A DNA stretch of 64,000 nucleotides, from positions 59,807,001-59,871,000 of the forward strand of contig NC_044402.1 of the NCBI RefSeq assembly GCF_006542625.1, in the 5' to 3' direction. Both the position numbers and the translations under genes were made by a program. Source of the DNA: Nomascus leucogenys (Eukaryota > Chordata > Mammalia > Primates > Hylobatidae). Every line of letters begins with the position of its first letter. Position 1 is the stretch's first letter. A model generated the notes under the pieces. It was not told the origin of the DNA and made no database searches. It worked only from the letters and a program-made list of their open reading frames with translations. Shown here one piece after another: positions 11,746 through 23,284 of the stretch.

Positions 11746-11934
11746 GTGTCTAAGAGATTGTACGGCATGGGTTGTTATGAGATCTCTCTAGGAGACACAA
11801 TTGGAGTGGGAACTCCAGGAAGTATGAAAAGAATGTTGGAAAGTGTGATGAAAGAAGTCCCACCAGGTGCTCTTGCTGTTCACTGTCATGACACTTACGG
11901 ACAAGCCTTAGCAAATATCCTTACGGCCCTTCAG
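11746..11934 (+). CDS. HMGCLL1: HMGCLL1 internal coding exon (189 bp, HxH metal-site exon)
   Basis: Seen: 63 whole codons between acceptor '...tttatcaacag' (to 11745) and donor GTATTT (from 11935). The product begins VSKRLYGMGCYEISLGDTIG, includes VGTPGSMKRMLESVMKEV, and ends ALAVHCHDTYGQALANILTA plus LQ. It joins the 64-bp exon in frame (...KVTE|VSKRLYG...). Known: the two histidines of AVHCHDTYGQ bind the divalent metal in HMG-CoA lyases, and GDTIGVGTP is a conserved barrel loop. 'SKRLYGMGCYEISLGDTIGVGTPGSMKRMLES' fits HMGCLL1 rather than HMGCL (which has KKFYSMG). Odd: the frame stays open 26 codons upstream of the acceptor and about 20 downstream of the donor, so retained flanking intron would not stop at once. 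One or two residues differ from my memory of the human protein, so an ortholog or variant is possible. The catalytic-Cys exon (GLGGCPYA) was not found downstream. Confidence 0.96.
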
Positions 11935-12080
11935 GTATTTTGTACTCTTTGTGTGTTATGTGTGTGCATAGGGTGTTCATCTTTATCTGTAATATAAACA
12001 TACTGAGAGCTGTATTGTTACAATTTTTATAAAATGTTATGAATCTAATTTTAACCAGTGTCTGCACATGGCAGGCACTT

Positions 12081-12138
12081 GGGAAATATTTGTCAATTTC
12101 ACATTTTTTTAGGGCAGTGAAGATCTCTTATTACTGTT
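12081..12138 (+). repeat. Short direct repeat, copy 2 (downstream of the 189-bp exon)
   Basis: 58-bp partner of 11292-11348, offset by about 789 bp, so the pair brackets the coding exon. The bases just upstream ('cacatggcaggcacttgggaaat', 12065-12087) look like an L2/MIR tail, which is absent at copy 1. Confidence 0.9.
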
Positions 12139-13313
12139 AGTTTGATTTGATAAAATCTGTAATCTGTTCTTTTGAAAACTATTAATCTTAGCAGAGTTAT
12201 GTCTGCTTGTTTCTCTTCCCATATTCTATCAACCGTAACACTTAATAGACTGAAATATGATGGCATTTTGAGCAGCGCAAAACACAAAAATAGTAGACTA
12301 CCAAAATCCTGAAACTAATGCTTTCTTTGGTGATTTCATGCTCTATGATGGGAAGATATGGTGCTGAAATATAGTATATTTTGCTTAAAATGTTTTCCTG
12401 AGGTTGGCAAGCTTACTTTTGACAGAACTTTTGTCTTTTAATCAACTATATTCCATTATATGATAAAGTGAAGAGATCTAGAAAGTTGGAAGATTATGAA
12501 TTGCTTATTACATTCTGTGTTATTTTAAATGTATTCATTTGAAAGAATTGCTATAAGTAGCATTAAAAGAGTATTATTTTAAAATTAATGTCAGTTTCTT
12601 AAATGCAGCTAAAAATGATTTGTTTGATATTCTCAGAATCCAAGATTTTGACAACCAGAGATAAGACTATATAAAAGCTTTCTGGTTGGAGGCTGAAAAC
12701 CAATATGTAAACTTAGTATCGCAGTCCTAAAGTATACAGTTGTTGGCAGAAGTTAAAAAAAAATGGGAAGATCAAGTTCCACAAGGGCTTGTATTGACTT
12801 TGTAACATATGTGTACAAATCCTTATTTATCCTCTGGAAGCAAGAAAAGAACGTTCTATTGAATCAGAGAAAAGAGAAAATGTTATTCCATGGTCTTTGG
12901 GGCGTGGGAATTTTTGCAATTTTCCTTCCCTAGGTATTCTAGTTTCTGAAACAATAGAAAACTAGGCAGCACTTCAGGATCCTGTGTTCAGCTGCAACTG
13001 GAAGTTATTGTTTCTGAAGGGCTGTTTCTCTCTCTCTCATTTCTCTGTGTGAATATATCTTCTATATTTTAACACTTTGAGTAATCATTTATTTGTGTAG
13101 CATATTTATTATAGAATGAATGACAGTTTAGGTCTTCAGGATAAAGGGCTGTAGAACAAGATCTGGGACCCCAAACTTCTGCTTCTGGACTATGTCTGCC
13201 CTTGAAAATGCCCAAGTAACAAAACATTGCTAATACTCCAATGCGGTTTTAATGGTTAAGGAAGGCCTCTCTGAAGAAGTAATTGTTGAAATCATATCTA
13301 AAGAATGAGAAGG
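12139..13313. other. Intron after the 189-bp exon, nothing recognised
   Basis: AT-rich intronic sequence with no recognised repeat or exon. An ORF of 62 codons on the reverse strand at 12099-12287 overlaps the direct repeat and looks random. Confidence 0.5.
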
Positions 13314-13609
13314 GGCCAGGTGCAGTGGCTCAAGCCTGTAATCCCAGCACTTTGGGAGGCTGAAGCGGGCAGATCACAATGAGGTCAGGAGATTGAGACC
13401 ATCCTGGCTAACATGGTGAAACCCCATCTCTACTAAAAAAATACAAAAAACTTAGGCGGGCATGGTGGCAGGCACCTGTAGTCCCAGCTACTTGGGAGGC
13501 TGAGCAGGAGAACTGCGTGAACCCGGGAGGCGGAGCTTGCAGTGAGCCACTGCACGCCAGCCTGGGCGACAGAGCGAGACTCCTTTTCAAAAAAAAAAAA
13601 AAAAAAAAA
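13314..13609 (+). repeat. AluY/S-type Alu
   Basis: Starts GGCCAGGTGCAGTGGCTCA and ends in a 21-bp A tail. The right arm has 'gcgtgaacccgggaggcggagcttgc', typical of AluY. A short deletion removes part of 'gccgagatcgcgccac'. GAGAAGG on both sides (13307-13313 and 13610-13616) is a plausible target duplication. An 84-codon reverse frame (13408-13662) is Alu-derived. Confidence 0.95.
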
Positions 13610-13616
13610 GAGAAGG

Positions 13617-14209
13617 AACTAATCCTAAAATGGTGTGTATGTGTTGTGGTGTGTGTGTGCACGTGTGTGAAAAGAATGTTTTAAGATGTTGAAACTTCGT
13701 TTGAGCAAAAGTCCTTGGGAAGCAGAGGATTATGTCCTAGTAATTAAAAGAAGACTAATGTATTTAGATAAATTAAGGTTTATGAAATTTGCTAAATTGG
13801 TTGAATTGCATTGTCTCTATTTTCTGAGAGATTCGGACTGAAATTCTGGGCCATTTTTCCATCTTATAACAGCCATACAGGGGACAGGAAACAACCTTGG
13901 GCCCAAGCAAGATGAGGAACATGAATGAGAACATATGTAAGGACAGGACTCCCCAAAAGACCACAACCCCAGTCAAAAGGTGAATCAGCAAAAGATCCAT
14001 CCCATAAAGGGAGAGAGCAAGCATATTCACGTGTCATGGCCTCAGCTATGAGTAGAGGAGAAATAGGATGTATCTCTTTATACTACACAACGTTTTGTGG
14101 ATTTAGGGTTCAAGTTCACATACCTGCAGAACTGGAAAGACCTAAGCAGATGAGTTATTTTCAAATACCTATGGGTTAGTAGCACTGCAGGTGCCAGAAG
14201 AATATTCTT
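13617..14209. other. Intronic sequence, unassigned
   Basis: A TG-rich stretch at 13630-13668 is followed by unique-looking sequence. Overlapping 84-85-codon frames on both strands (13773-14179) show no domain or motif I recognise. Confidence 0.4.
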
Positions 14210-14215
14210 ATAAAA

Positions 14216-14371
14216 TATACAGTATTAACATATGCATATTATATATACATTATATGTACATATTATGTATATATTGTAAGGTATTTTATATGTTAACCTA
14301 TAATATATAAACATATTTTTTAAGGAACATATTTTCAGCTTACGCTAAACTATTTGAGATCTGTGTGTTTC

Positions 14372-14425
<54 letters not shown>
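14216..14425. repeat. AT-rich stretch followed by (TG)n microsatellite
   Basis: Bases 14216-14325 are TATA/TGTATA-like. Bases 14377-14425 are an almost pure TG dinucleotide run of about 24 units, a typical polymorphic microsatellite. Confidence 0.95.
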
Positions 14426-14427
<2 letters not shown>

Positions 14428-16029
14428 GGGAGAGATTGATACTATACCCCTCAGTGGCTCCTGTGATAGTAGAATGTCTGTCTAATTGTCAGGATGTGAG
14501 GATCTGTGTTTTCTGTTTTTCTACCATGTGCAGAAGCTCTGTTGTGTGCCTGGGATGCTGGGGCAGAAGGGAGGGAAGGGGGCTAGGAAAGCAATAGTAT
14601 ACTCTGTGTTACATTGCCCCAGAACTTAATTTATAGCCACAGTGTAAATACATGGATAAGAGAGTAAAAGTGGCTCATGTAATAAGCAACATGATATGAG
14701 GCCAGAGAAGCTACTATAAATGAGTGAATGCTCAAAAAGCAGAGATACAGAGCTTTCTGTCTTTTCCGCCATCAGCTGGCATAGAGTTTGATAACGCATT
14801 GACATCCTAAGAAAGATACATACACAACTGCTTTCTTGAAACTGTATGTAACTGAGACAGTGTTCAAATGTTTTGAAACTTTTATGTTTATGAAAGACAG
14901 CCACATGTGGTACTGGAATGTCACAGCAAACACACATGTGGACTGGTCCTGAGTGGCGCTGAGTCAGGTGTTCACCAGTGCTCTCTTCTCACCCCTCTTC
15001 CAACAACAACAAAAACACAATAAGCAGGTTTAACTTTAGAGGAGAAGAAGAAAATACATTGAAGAAAACTGTCAGTGTTTGAATAGAAGGAGAATCAGAG
15101 AAAATCTAACTTCATTATGAACAAGGCCAACCTTGGCTTCAGGAAGCAGAGGCCATACTTCATTTTTAAAAAATGGAATCTTTGAAGTGGCTTCTAGTAA
15201 GATTGGTGGTGGATGTGGACTAGCTATCATTTGCTTTAATTTAGGGGTGGAGAAACAGTTTACAGTGCTTCAGACTGGAAGTTAATATTAAGGCAAGGAG
15301 ACATGTAATAAGTGGAAACTTGGCCACAATGATAGGAAACAAATGAAAGTTATAAACGGAACATCCCCCTCTGTCTGGAAAGCACACACTAATAGTGTAG
15401 TAGAGGGATCTGAGGGATCTTTCTTGGGTTCCTGGGTTTTATTGTTTTTTTTTTATTACTTAAATATATGATTAATGGGACCGGAGATGGTTGTATGGAA
15501 TTCAAGAATAATTATCGTATTATTTAATATAGAGAAATTATTCTGAGCATGTCGATCCCAGTGTGGGATATTTATAATCCCTCAAAACCAAAAGAGCAAG
15601 AAAATGAGGTGACAAAATGTACAGCATTTTAGTAACGGAAGAAACGGATGTGGCCCAATATACTTATCTTAATTTTTAATGTAAAAATTTCGCTTCACCC
15701 TTCTGCCAAGTACCTAAGTAAAAGGCCAGTTAACAAATTGTTTAATCTAATTAATTTCTCAGCCTCTATTTTTCTCCCCTGAAATGAGGAAACAAATGAG
15801 ATCCAATACTGAAATAACAGCTACACATTCATTGGTAGCATAAAGACAAAGAACAGGCAATATTTACATTTCTTCTTCTGAAGTACTATGTTCCCTTTTT
15901 TCTCTTCAGCTTAATAAACCTTAATGTGCCTTTTCTCATAATGTTTTTCATATGTTTACTATTCTCTTTTAGAAAGACCAAATTATTTACCTAATTTTTA
16001 CATCAAAAGCTTTCAGTTTTTAGATTGAC
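14426..16029. other. Intronic sequence, nothing recognised
   Basis: No exon, RNA gene or nameable repeat. A 103-codon reverse frame at 14626-14937 (cysteine-rich, no motif) is not supported by splice or promoter signals. Confidence 0.45.
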
Positions 16030-16128
16030 TCTTTTTTTATTATTATACTTTAAGTTTTAGGGTACATGTGCACAACATGCAGGTTAGTTACATATGTACA
16101 CATGTGCCAGGTTGGTGTGCTGCTTAAT
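16030..16128 (-). mobile_element. Very short L1 3' end
   Basis: A T run, then 'attattatactttaagttttagggtacatgtgcacaacatgcagg'. This is the reverse complement of the primate L1 3' terminus, truncated after about 95 bp. Confidence 0.9.
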
Positions 16129-19100
16129 AAACCATGTTTAAAAGCTACCAAATAGCAAATCTTTCTTCATGTAATTTAGTTTTGAGTTTCTCAAGAAGAA
16201 ATTTTTTAAATTCCCATTACTAGCCAGATAAACCTGTTTGTTTCTCAGTTCTATATTTGTAAGAGTGGATGTAATGATGTCTACTTCCCCGAGTTGTGCA
16301 AAACTGAGATGAGATACAGAATTTCTAGAATGATGCCCTGATAACAATACATGTGGTTGGACTGTTGAATTTTCAAGTGTGTGTAACCTAGGGTCCTGAG
16401 CCACAGAAGTCTGAATGAACAAAGATGAACAAAGTGCCTTTATATATGCTTTTTACAAGTGGTTGGATTGTTTATATCAGTGTTAAAAAAATGGGTATAC
16501 ATTCTAATACTTTTATTTGCTTTAGTTCATCTCCAACATCTTTTTATTAATATAAGCATCTCTCTGATTTTGGCAATAGGTGATCAATCAGTTTTTGTCT
16601 TTAGGGATAATATAATCTTCATCTATTTCTAGATATCCACAGGTATAATGGATAGTTGGAAAAAGCTGTTTCTGAGCTACTGGAAATTTTAAACTGACAT
16701 TCATTTAATCAACATTTACAAATAACACATATAAAAGTTCTGATTCTACTGTAATAAGCTAAAAACGAAAGTGGTTAATCTTCATGCAACAGACTGTACT
16801 TAGATCACAAACTTCAAGCTCACGAAGAAAGCAAACATGTCTAAACCCACCCTCCCACTCCCGCAGCACTTCATCCATGCTGATCAAATGGGCAAGTAGA
16901 AAAATTGATTGTCAAGTGTTTCCTGAGTCAGAAAAGTAAAAAAGAATGAACACTGGATTCATCAGTAGACGGGTTTTTTGTTTGTTGCTTTTCTTTTTAA
17001 TCACGGTTTAACAGTTTTTTGTTTGTTGTTTTTGTTTTTTGTAAATCATTGTTTCCACACTTACATCAGCACCATTAATTTATGTTGGTTGACACTCTAG
17101 GATAAAAGGGTAGGCGCAGAGAATAACATACATTGTAATCTCCATTCTCACAAGTCACAGCTCACTGGACCAAGGAAACTCTTTTAACACATATCTGATA
17201 GTTAGAACATCTTTTTTGGGATCCAGAGGCTGAAAAGGTCATAGGCAGAGTCTTCGAGTGCAGATACACACAGAGAAGTAAAGTCGAGGCTCATGAAACT
17301 GAGAGATTACAGGACGGAGAATATGGCTGGTAGCTTTTCACTTTCCATGGGGCCAAGTGTTATGGTTTTCTGCTTCATTTTCTTGAAATTCTCCAGTGTC
17401 CTCCTAACGGGTACTTCAATTTTTTCACTGACTTTTCCATTATCTACAGAATACGATATTGAGATAATTGCATTTCCTCATATGCAAAAGAATTCTGTTA
17501 CACTAGAAGATAAATCAAAGTATATTCTCATACCCTTTTCATGAAAATTTCTTAGATTCAAAACAAATATAGTTAATCAAAATATTTTGTTTGCTTTTCT
17601 TGGCAATTTCGATTAAATTAGTGTGATTATAGTAATTCCAAAAATTAAAGATATGGATGTTTCTTTGTTTTTATCACTAATTGCACCTAGTATGACATTA
17701 ATCCTAGGTTTCAGCTGTTATTTTATTTCCTTCAGACATAATAATGCAAGTTTAAAATCAGTACAACTCATTGTGGTTAATTTTTACCTTTTAAAAATAA
17801 ACATTCTTAATTTTAAGATGATTTTTTCTTGCTGTTATCTCCTTCAAGAAAAGAAATATATTAATACTATTAGTTTCTTCTCAGTCTAATCTTTCTTCTT
17901 TTGGGGACTTAAATTTGGCTTTTATAGTATAGTAAGAATAAAGGCCAGAAAATGAAACGATTCTTCCCTTGGCATAAGAGATGGAAATTTCAAAACTCAT
18001 TACCTTTTTGATCAACTCTTACCCATTCTGTAGATGTCTCATCTTATTAATCTTGTTTTCAATATCTTGTTTTTAACCAAATACTTGTCACATACTTCTT
18101 AACACATATGGCCTTAATTTGGAAATTTTCTTGTTATGCCATGGTATTTGCATAAAACACATTAAGCTTTTTATTTTTAAATTTCTTTTCATGTTTATTT
18201 TCAATTTTTTCTCACTTGAAAGTTCATATTTACAAGGAAATTTTATGCACATACATTCTTGCCCCTGAATATAACGTAACAAAGAATTTTCCTTTGGAAC
18301 GTTGGTTTGAACTGGCCAGTGTTGCATTGAACATAAACTATTATCACATGACTTTTTTTTAGCTTAATGTAACATAACCAGTTAATGGTTATATGCCCAG
18401 CCCTTAGACACACCACCCCCAAAACACACAATTAGAAGCACTGATAACTCCAATAGCCCAAATTCAGGAATCTCTTAGCTTTTTAGTTGAACAACTTTCT
18501 CATATATTGCCAAAATATTTCTAACTCTGGGTTTAGACTAAATAGAAGTAATATATATTGTTAGATCACCGTGGCTCATTCTTATAAAATTACTTCTCAG
18601 TTTAGAATACCAGACTTATTTAATAGTATCAGTGAAGGTTAGGTTAAAGAATGAAAGCCAGTGGAATGGAGGATGTGGAGAATTTAATAATCTTCAGTCA
18701 AACAGTTGGAACCCTCTTCTAGAAGTGACAAAGGTTTTTTTTTTCATTTACTTATAAGTCTCTCTTCAATAGAGAGCATAATATACAATATAAATTATTT
18801 CTATCAATTATGACCGTTTAGAATTATTTTATGAATTATTTAAAAATACTAATTTAACCAAACAAAGGTTTATTGGTTATCTTCTGTGTGACAGTCTCTC
18901 TGCTGTTAGGCAAACTGGTTAATTTAAAAAAAGCATGATGAAGCACCATCCTTTTCCTCAATAATTTTTTAATCTATCAGATTAAATGTGAAAATATGTC
19001 AAATTGCATAGTCAGGAAGTTGTATTTATCCACATTCTAAATTTGTTGTACTGACTTAACTTTTAAAAAAAATCGGTATAAATATGATTAACTGTAAGAA

Positions 19101-19686
19101 TCATGTATGGCTACATACTTCTACTAAAGACTTTTCAGGTTAAGTAATACTATTTTATAAAAATTGTGTCTTTTTCTAATGGAACTTTTAACACATTTCC
19201 CAAGAAATGTAAAAATAATAGTACCCTCTGTCCTCCTAGCCCAAAATTACATTATGCATTTTATTTTCATACATTGTATTGAAAAATTTTCTATTCTGCT
19301 TAACAGTTTATTTACTTTATATACGAGTGTATGTTTGTATGTGTGTGTGTATGTATGTATGCATATATCTAATTCAAAGAGTGAAGTGGTCTAGTATTAG
19401 GAAGGATGCATACAAGAGTAAGCTCAGGTTACTGACCTTGAAGAGTTTCCAGTAGGAGCAGAGACAAACTTAAAGTGTCATAATAACCCAAGGGAGATAC
19501 TTGGAAGCAAACCTGGGGTGAGGTATTCCTTGTTTTTGTCTTTATTTTATTTTTTTTATACTGAAAACAGTGGACAGCTACTGGAGGTTTTTAATCAGGG
19601 ATCATTTGATTAATGCTTTGTGTTAGAGAACTTAATCTAAATTTTATTTAGGAGATGGACTGTTATCCTGGGTACTGTAAAGATCA
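16129..19686. other. AT-rich intronic sequence, nothing recognised
   Basis: 3.5 kb without a supported gene. Open frames of 60-94 codons (16138-16422 reverse, 17293-17544, 17623-17889, 18088-18431 reverse, 19164-19394) have no motif, no splice-site pair and AT-driven residue use. A TTTTTTGTTTGTTG motif occurs twice near 16975-17040. A TATG/TG-rich run lies at 19325-19370. Confidence 0.45.
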
Positions 19687-20085
19687 ATGATAGACTGGAT
19701 TAAGAAAATGTGTCACATATACACCATGGAATACTATGCAGCCATAAAAAAGCATGAGTTCATGTCCTTTGCAGGGACATGGATGAAGCTGGAAACCATC
19801 ATTCTCAGCAAACTATCACACGATCAGAAAACCAAACACCACATGTTCTCACTCATAAGTAGGAGTTGAACAATGAGAACACATGGACACAGGGAGGGGA
19901 ACATCACACACCGGGGCCTGTCAAGGGGTACGGGGTTAGGGGAGGGATAACTTTAGGAGAAATACCTAATGTAGGTGACGGGTTGATAGGTGCAGCAAAC
20001 CATCATGGCACATGTATACCTATGTAACAAAACTGCACTTTCTGCACATGTATCCCAGAACTTAAAGTATATATAAAAACAAACA
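19687..20085 (+). mobile_element. 5'-truncated L1PA-type LINE-1
   Basis: Begins within the last codons of L1 ORF2 (DWIKKMCHIYTMEYYAAIKK). It then runs through the 3' UTR ('acatggacacagggaggggaacatcacacaccggggcctg') to an A-rich end near 20085. AAGATCAA occurs at the left edge (19680-19687) and again just past the end (20085-20092), a candidate short target duplication. The 60-codon frame 19687-19869 is the ORF2 C-terminus. Confidence 0.93.
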
Positions 20086-20241
20086 AGATCAACAAAATTG
20101 ACCACGGCAATTAAGTAATAAAAATAAATAAAAGGCACATCAATTGTAAAATAAAGTACAAAAGGTCTGAAGACCAGAGACCCGGAGACTAAAGAGAACA
20201 CTGTTGCAATAGTGTTGCTCCTGGTGAAAAATGATGAGGGG

Positions 20242-20613
20242 TGCTGTGGTCTGAATCTTTGTGTTTCCAAAATGTTTATGTTGAAACCTAAATCACCAGT
20301 GTGATGTTCTTAAGAGGTGAGGCCTCTTGGAGGTGATTAGGACTTCCTTCATGAATAGAATTAGTTCCCTCATAAAAGGGGCCCAAGGGAATTTATTTGC
20401 CACTTCTGCCATGCAAAGACATGGTAGGAGGAAAGAAGATGCCAGGCACCATCTACAAAGCTAAAAACAGCCCTCACCAGATACCGAGTCTGCCAGCACT
20501 TTTATCTTGGACTTCCCAGCTTCTAGAACTGCTAGAACTGTGAGAAATAAATCTCTTATTATTTATAAACCACCCTGCTTATGGTACTTTGTTATAGCAG
20601 CCCAAACTGACAA
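20242..20613 (+). mobile_element. MaLR LTR, MLT1A-like (solo)
   Basis: Starts TGCTGTGGTCTGAATCTTTG and contains 'gatgttcttaagaggtgagg', 'gccctcaccagataccgag', 'cttggacttcccagcttctag', 'gtgagaaataaatctctt' (polyadenylation signal region) and '...agcagcccaaactgacaag'. This is the full length and order of an MLT1A-type LTR on the + strand, with no internal region attached. Confidence 0.85.
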
Positions 20614-21089
20614 GGGGGGAGATAAGGTGGAAGAATCATATGAGAGAGGTTATTCCCATGCAGAAGCAGTGAGACTAAGAATTGCTTGTGAGTGTATGTA
20701 AGGTGAGGGTGCTAAAAGATAAAGGTTTGAGAGAAGGACAGTGAGTGATGACTCGAAGGGTGCAAGTTTGGAAAATAGGTGGATGTCTTTAAAATATTGG
20801 TCTTTCCAAGGCATTGCCAGCTTTATGAGAACAGATGCAGAGACCTATTTGCTAATGATAATAATCCATATTTTATGAGTTCACCTTCCACAGGGCCACA
20901 AACATGCTGCAGAGTTGCCCCCCAAATTATAGTGGGAATAATTTTTAGATGTATCTCAGCCTCTTGGGCAAGTAGACTTCTGGAAGGCCTGCCTGCCAAA
21001 TAAAATAGTGTGTACTATGAAACCTACATTTTACATCTACTACTTTATTGTTGACCAAAGCAGTTGTAGTGGAGTTTATTGGCTTGTTT
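20614..21089. other. Intronic sequence, unassigned
   Basis: Purine-rich then mixed sequence. The 74-codon frame at 20779-21003 has no recognised motif. Confidence 0.4.
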
Positions 21090-21960
21090 TCCAATAATTA
21101 AAAAAATTATTTTTTAAATATTTAGAAAATATGGAAAATCACAAAAAATACTTACTTATAATTCTACCACACAGAGGAAACATATTAAGTTAGTAAAATA
21201 AGTATTACATATATATTCATAGACTATATACATATATATACACACACACACATACATATTGTGTATGTATGTGCATATAGGTTATAGGAATGAGGTACAT
21301 ATTTATTTTGCTTAATATACTATGATTAGCATTGTTATTGAAACTTTTCCAGACATGATTTTTAAAACCAACATAGCCTACCCTTAACATGTGTGTATGT
21401 TAAATGTGTATGTTAATTTAACTGATCCCACTTTTGATTGGGAGCAGTTATTTTAATATAATTTTAATGAACATTCTTATTTCTAATATTTTATTCATCT
21501 TAGAATGGATTTTCAGGGAAAATATAGGATCATTAGAGGTGTTTTTATATATTATGTAAGTCAAGGGTTTTTAGAAAGGCTATTTCCAGCCTATGCACTC
21601 ACTAGGTTTATATAATATTGCTAAATTCAGCAAACCTCACTTATAGATTATATTATAATGTAAAATGTATGCCAACTCGATTTGCATTTGATATGCCATT
21701 GTAATTTCTATTTGCATTTGTTTCGTGGGGCTGAACAGTTCTTTCATATGTGTAATGATTATTTGTATTTTTTAAATTAATTGTTGTTCTTGTTCTGTCT
21801 ACTCTGCATTGAAATGTTTTTTCTCACAAATTTTAAGAGCTATTTATATATTATCTCTTAAATGTTAAGGTATCTAACATATATATGTATATATGGTAGG
21901 ATTATTTTTCAAAACTTGCTTTTGTGTTTTAATGCATATTTGCTTTACATTTGTATTTAC
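21090..21960 (-). mobile_element. Old LINE-1 (L1M) 3' portion
   Basis: Diverged reverse-strand L1. 'aatttctatttgcatttgtttc', 'gaacagttctttcatatgtg' and 'aagagctatttatatattatctc' match the L1 ORF2 C-terminal coding region in reverse. It includes a TA/CA-rich run at 21200-21270. Confidence 0.6.
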
Positions 21961-21964
21961 TAGT

Positions 21965-23280
21965 TTATGAATTTATTTTAAGAAACATATCTTGAATGCT
22001 TACTACTATCAGATACTGTTCTAGGCACACAGCCACGATAAAAGGCATTGTCATGTCTTCAAGTAGCTCATATTCTGGCAGGGGAGTACGGATGATTAAA
22101 AACACCCCCCCCCAACACACACACACACACACACACAGACACACACACACACACACCTAATATAGAAGTACAGTTTAGAGCATATTAATTGGTGATAAAA
22201 ACTATGCAAAAAAATAAAGAGAAAGTGCAGTAAGATACAGAGGATGGGAAATTTGGAGGGGTGGTGAAAGGGGGCAGGTTGTAGTATTAACTAAGTGGTC
22301 AGGAAGGCAATTTTAAGAAGAGATGTAAGCAAAGAACTGGAGAAGATGCGGGTATTACTCCACTTCACAACTGGGCACAGAGCATTTCAGTCTGAGGGAA
22401 TAGTTACAGTCAAGATTCTAACGTGTGTTCAACAAACAACATGTGGCCAGTGTGGCTGGAGATAAGTGAGTAAGGAAAAGAGTAAGAGAGGATCCTTGAA
22501 GGCTATTGTAAATCCTTTGGCTTTTTCTTTGAGTGAAATGGAAAAAAAAAAAAATTACAGGGTTTTGAGCACTCCTGGCTTGCATTTCAAAAGGGATCAT
22601 TCTGACTGCTCTGTTGAGACTAGACTATAAGGAGGGGGCAAATAAGAATTAGGAGACAAGTTAGAATGCAATTGCAATAGTCCAGGAAACAAATAATGAT
22701 GGTTTGCCTAAATGTGGTAACTACAGAGGTGGTGAGCATATTCTAAGTATATTTTTAAATTTGAATTGATTTCATGATGAATTAGATGTCGAATGTCTAA
22801 AAGGGAAAGAAAATGATCACAAATACATTCGAGTGAGCAACTGGAAGGACAAAACTGCCATCAACCAAAATGGAAAAGGCTATGAGTGGACAATATTTGC
22901 GGGCAAATATTAGAATTTCAGTTTGGGGCATGTTATATTTGAGGAATCTGCTACACATCTAGATGGATCTTTTGAGTAGACAGTTACATATAAAAGAATT
23001 GGGAAGGGATATGAAGTCTTCAGTGAGGATATAATAAGCGGCATATAGATCATATTTAAATCCAGCAGACTGTACAAGATGATAAGTGGGGCACCGAGAC
23101 ATTCCATCCTTAAGAGATCAGAGCAGTTTGAGGAGACTGAGAAATAGTGATTTATGAAGTAAGAAAAAACTGAGAGTCTTGAGCCCTAGAGTCTATAAAA
23201 AGGGTTTCAAGAAGAAAGAGGTGTTAAATGCTATATATGGGTTACGTATGATGAGGACCAAGGATTGTCCACATTGTCAT
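21965..23280 (-). mobile_element. Ancient L2-like repeat (reverse orientation) with (CA)n
   Basis: Opens with the reverse complement of an L2 tail ('gaatgcttactactatcagatactgttctaggcac'). It continues with blocks common in mammalian genomes: 'gtggccagtgtggctggag', 'gtaaatcctttggctttttc', 'gggatcattctgactgctctg', 'caattgcaatagtccagg', 'gcatgttatatttgaggaatc'. I am unsure whether all of it belongs to L2. A C run and (CA)n microsatellite interrupts at 22104-22157. Confidence 0.6.
22104..22157. repeat. (C)n/(CA)n microsatellite
   Basis: A C run is followed by about 20 CA units with one GA interruption. Confidence 0.97.
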
Positions 23281-23284
23281 CCCT

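Noticed and set aside
14626..14937. 103-codon Cys-rich reverse frame
   Set aside because: No recognisable fold or signal, and located in a plain intron. Not supported.
17293..17889. Two hydrophobic frames of 83 and 88 codons
   Set aside because: The hydrophobicity follows from T-rich sequence. No start context, splice pair or conservation argument.
20242..20613. Considered as a first exon/promoter because of its CCAAT-like and AATAAA motifs
   Set aside because: The whole interval matches an MLT1A-type LTR in order and length. There is no evidence of gene use.
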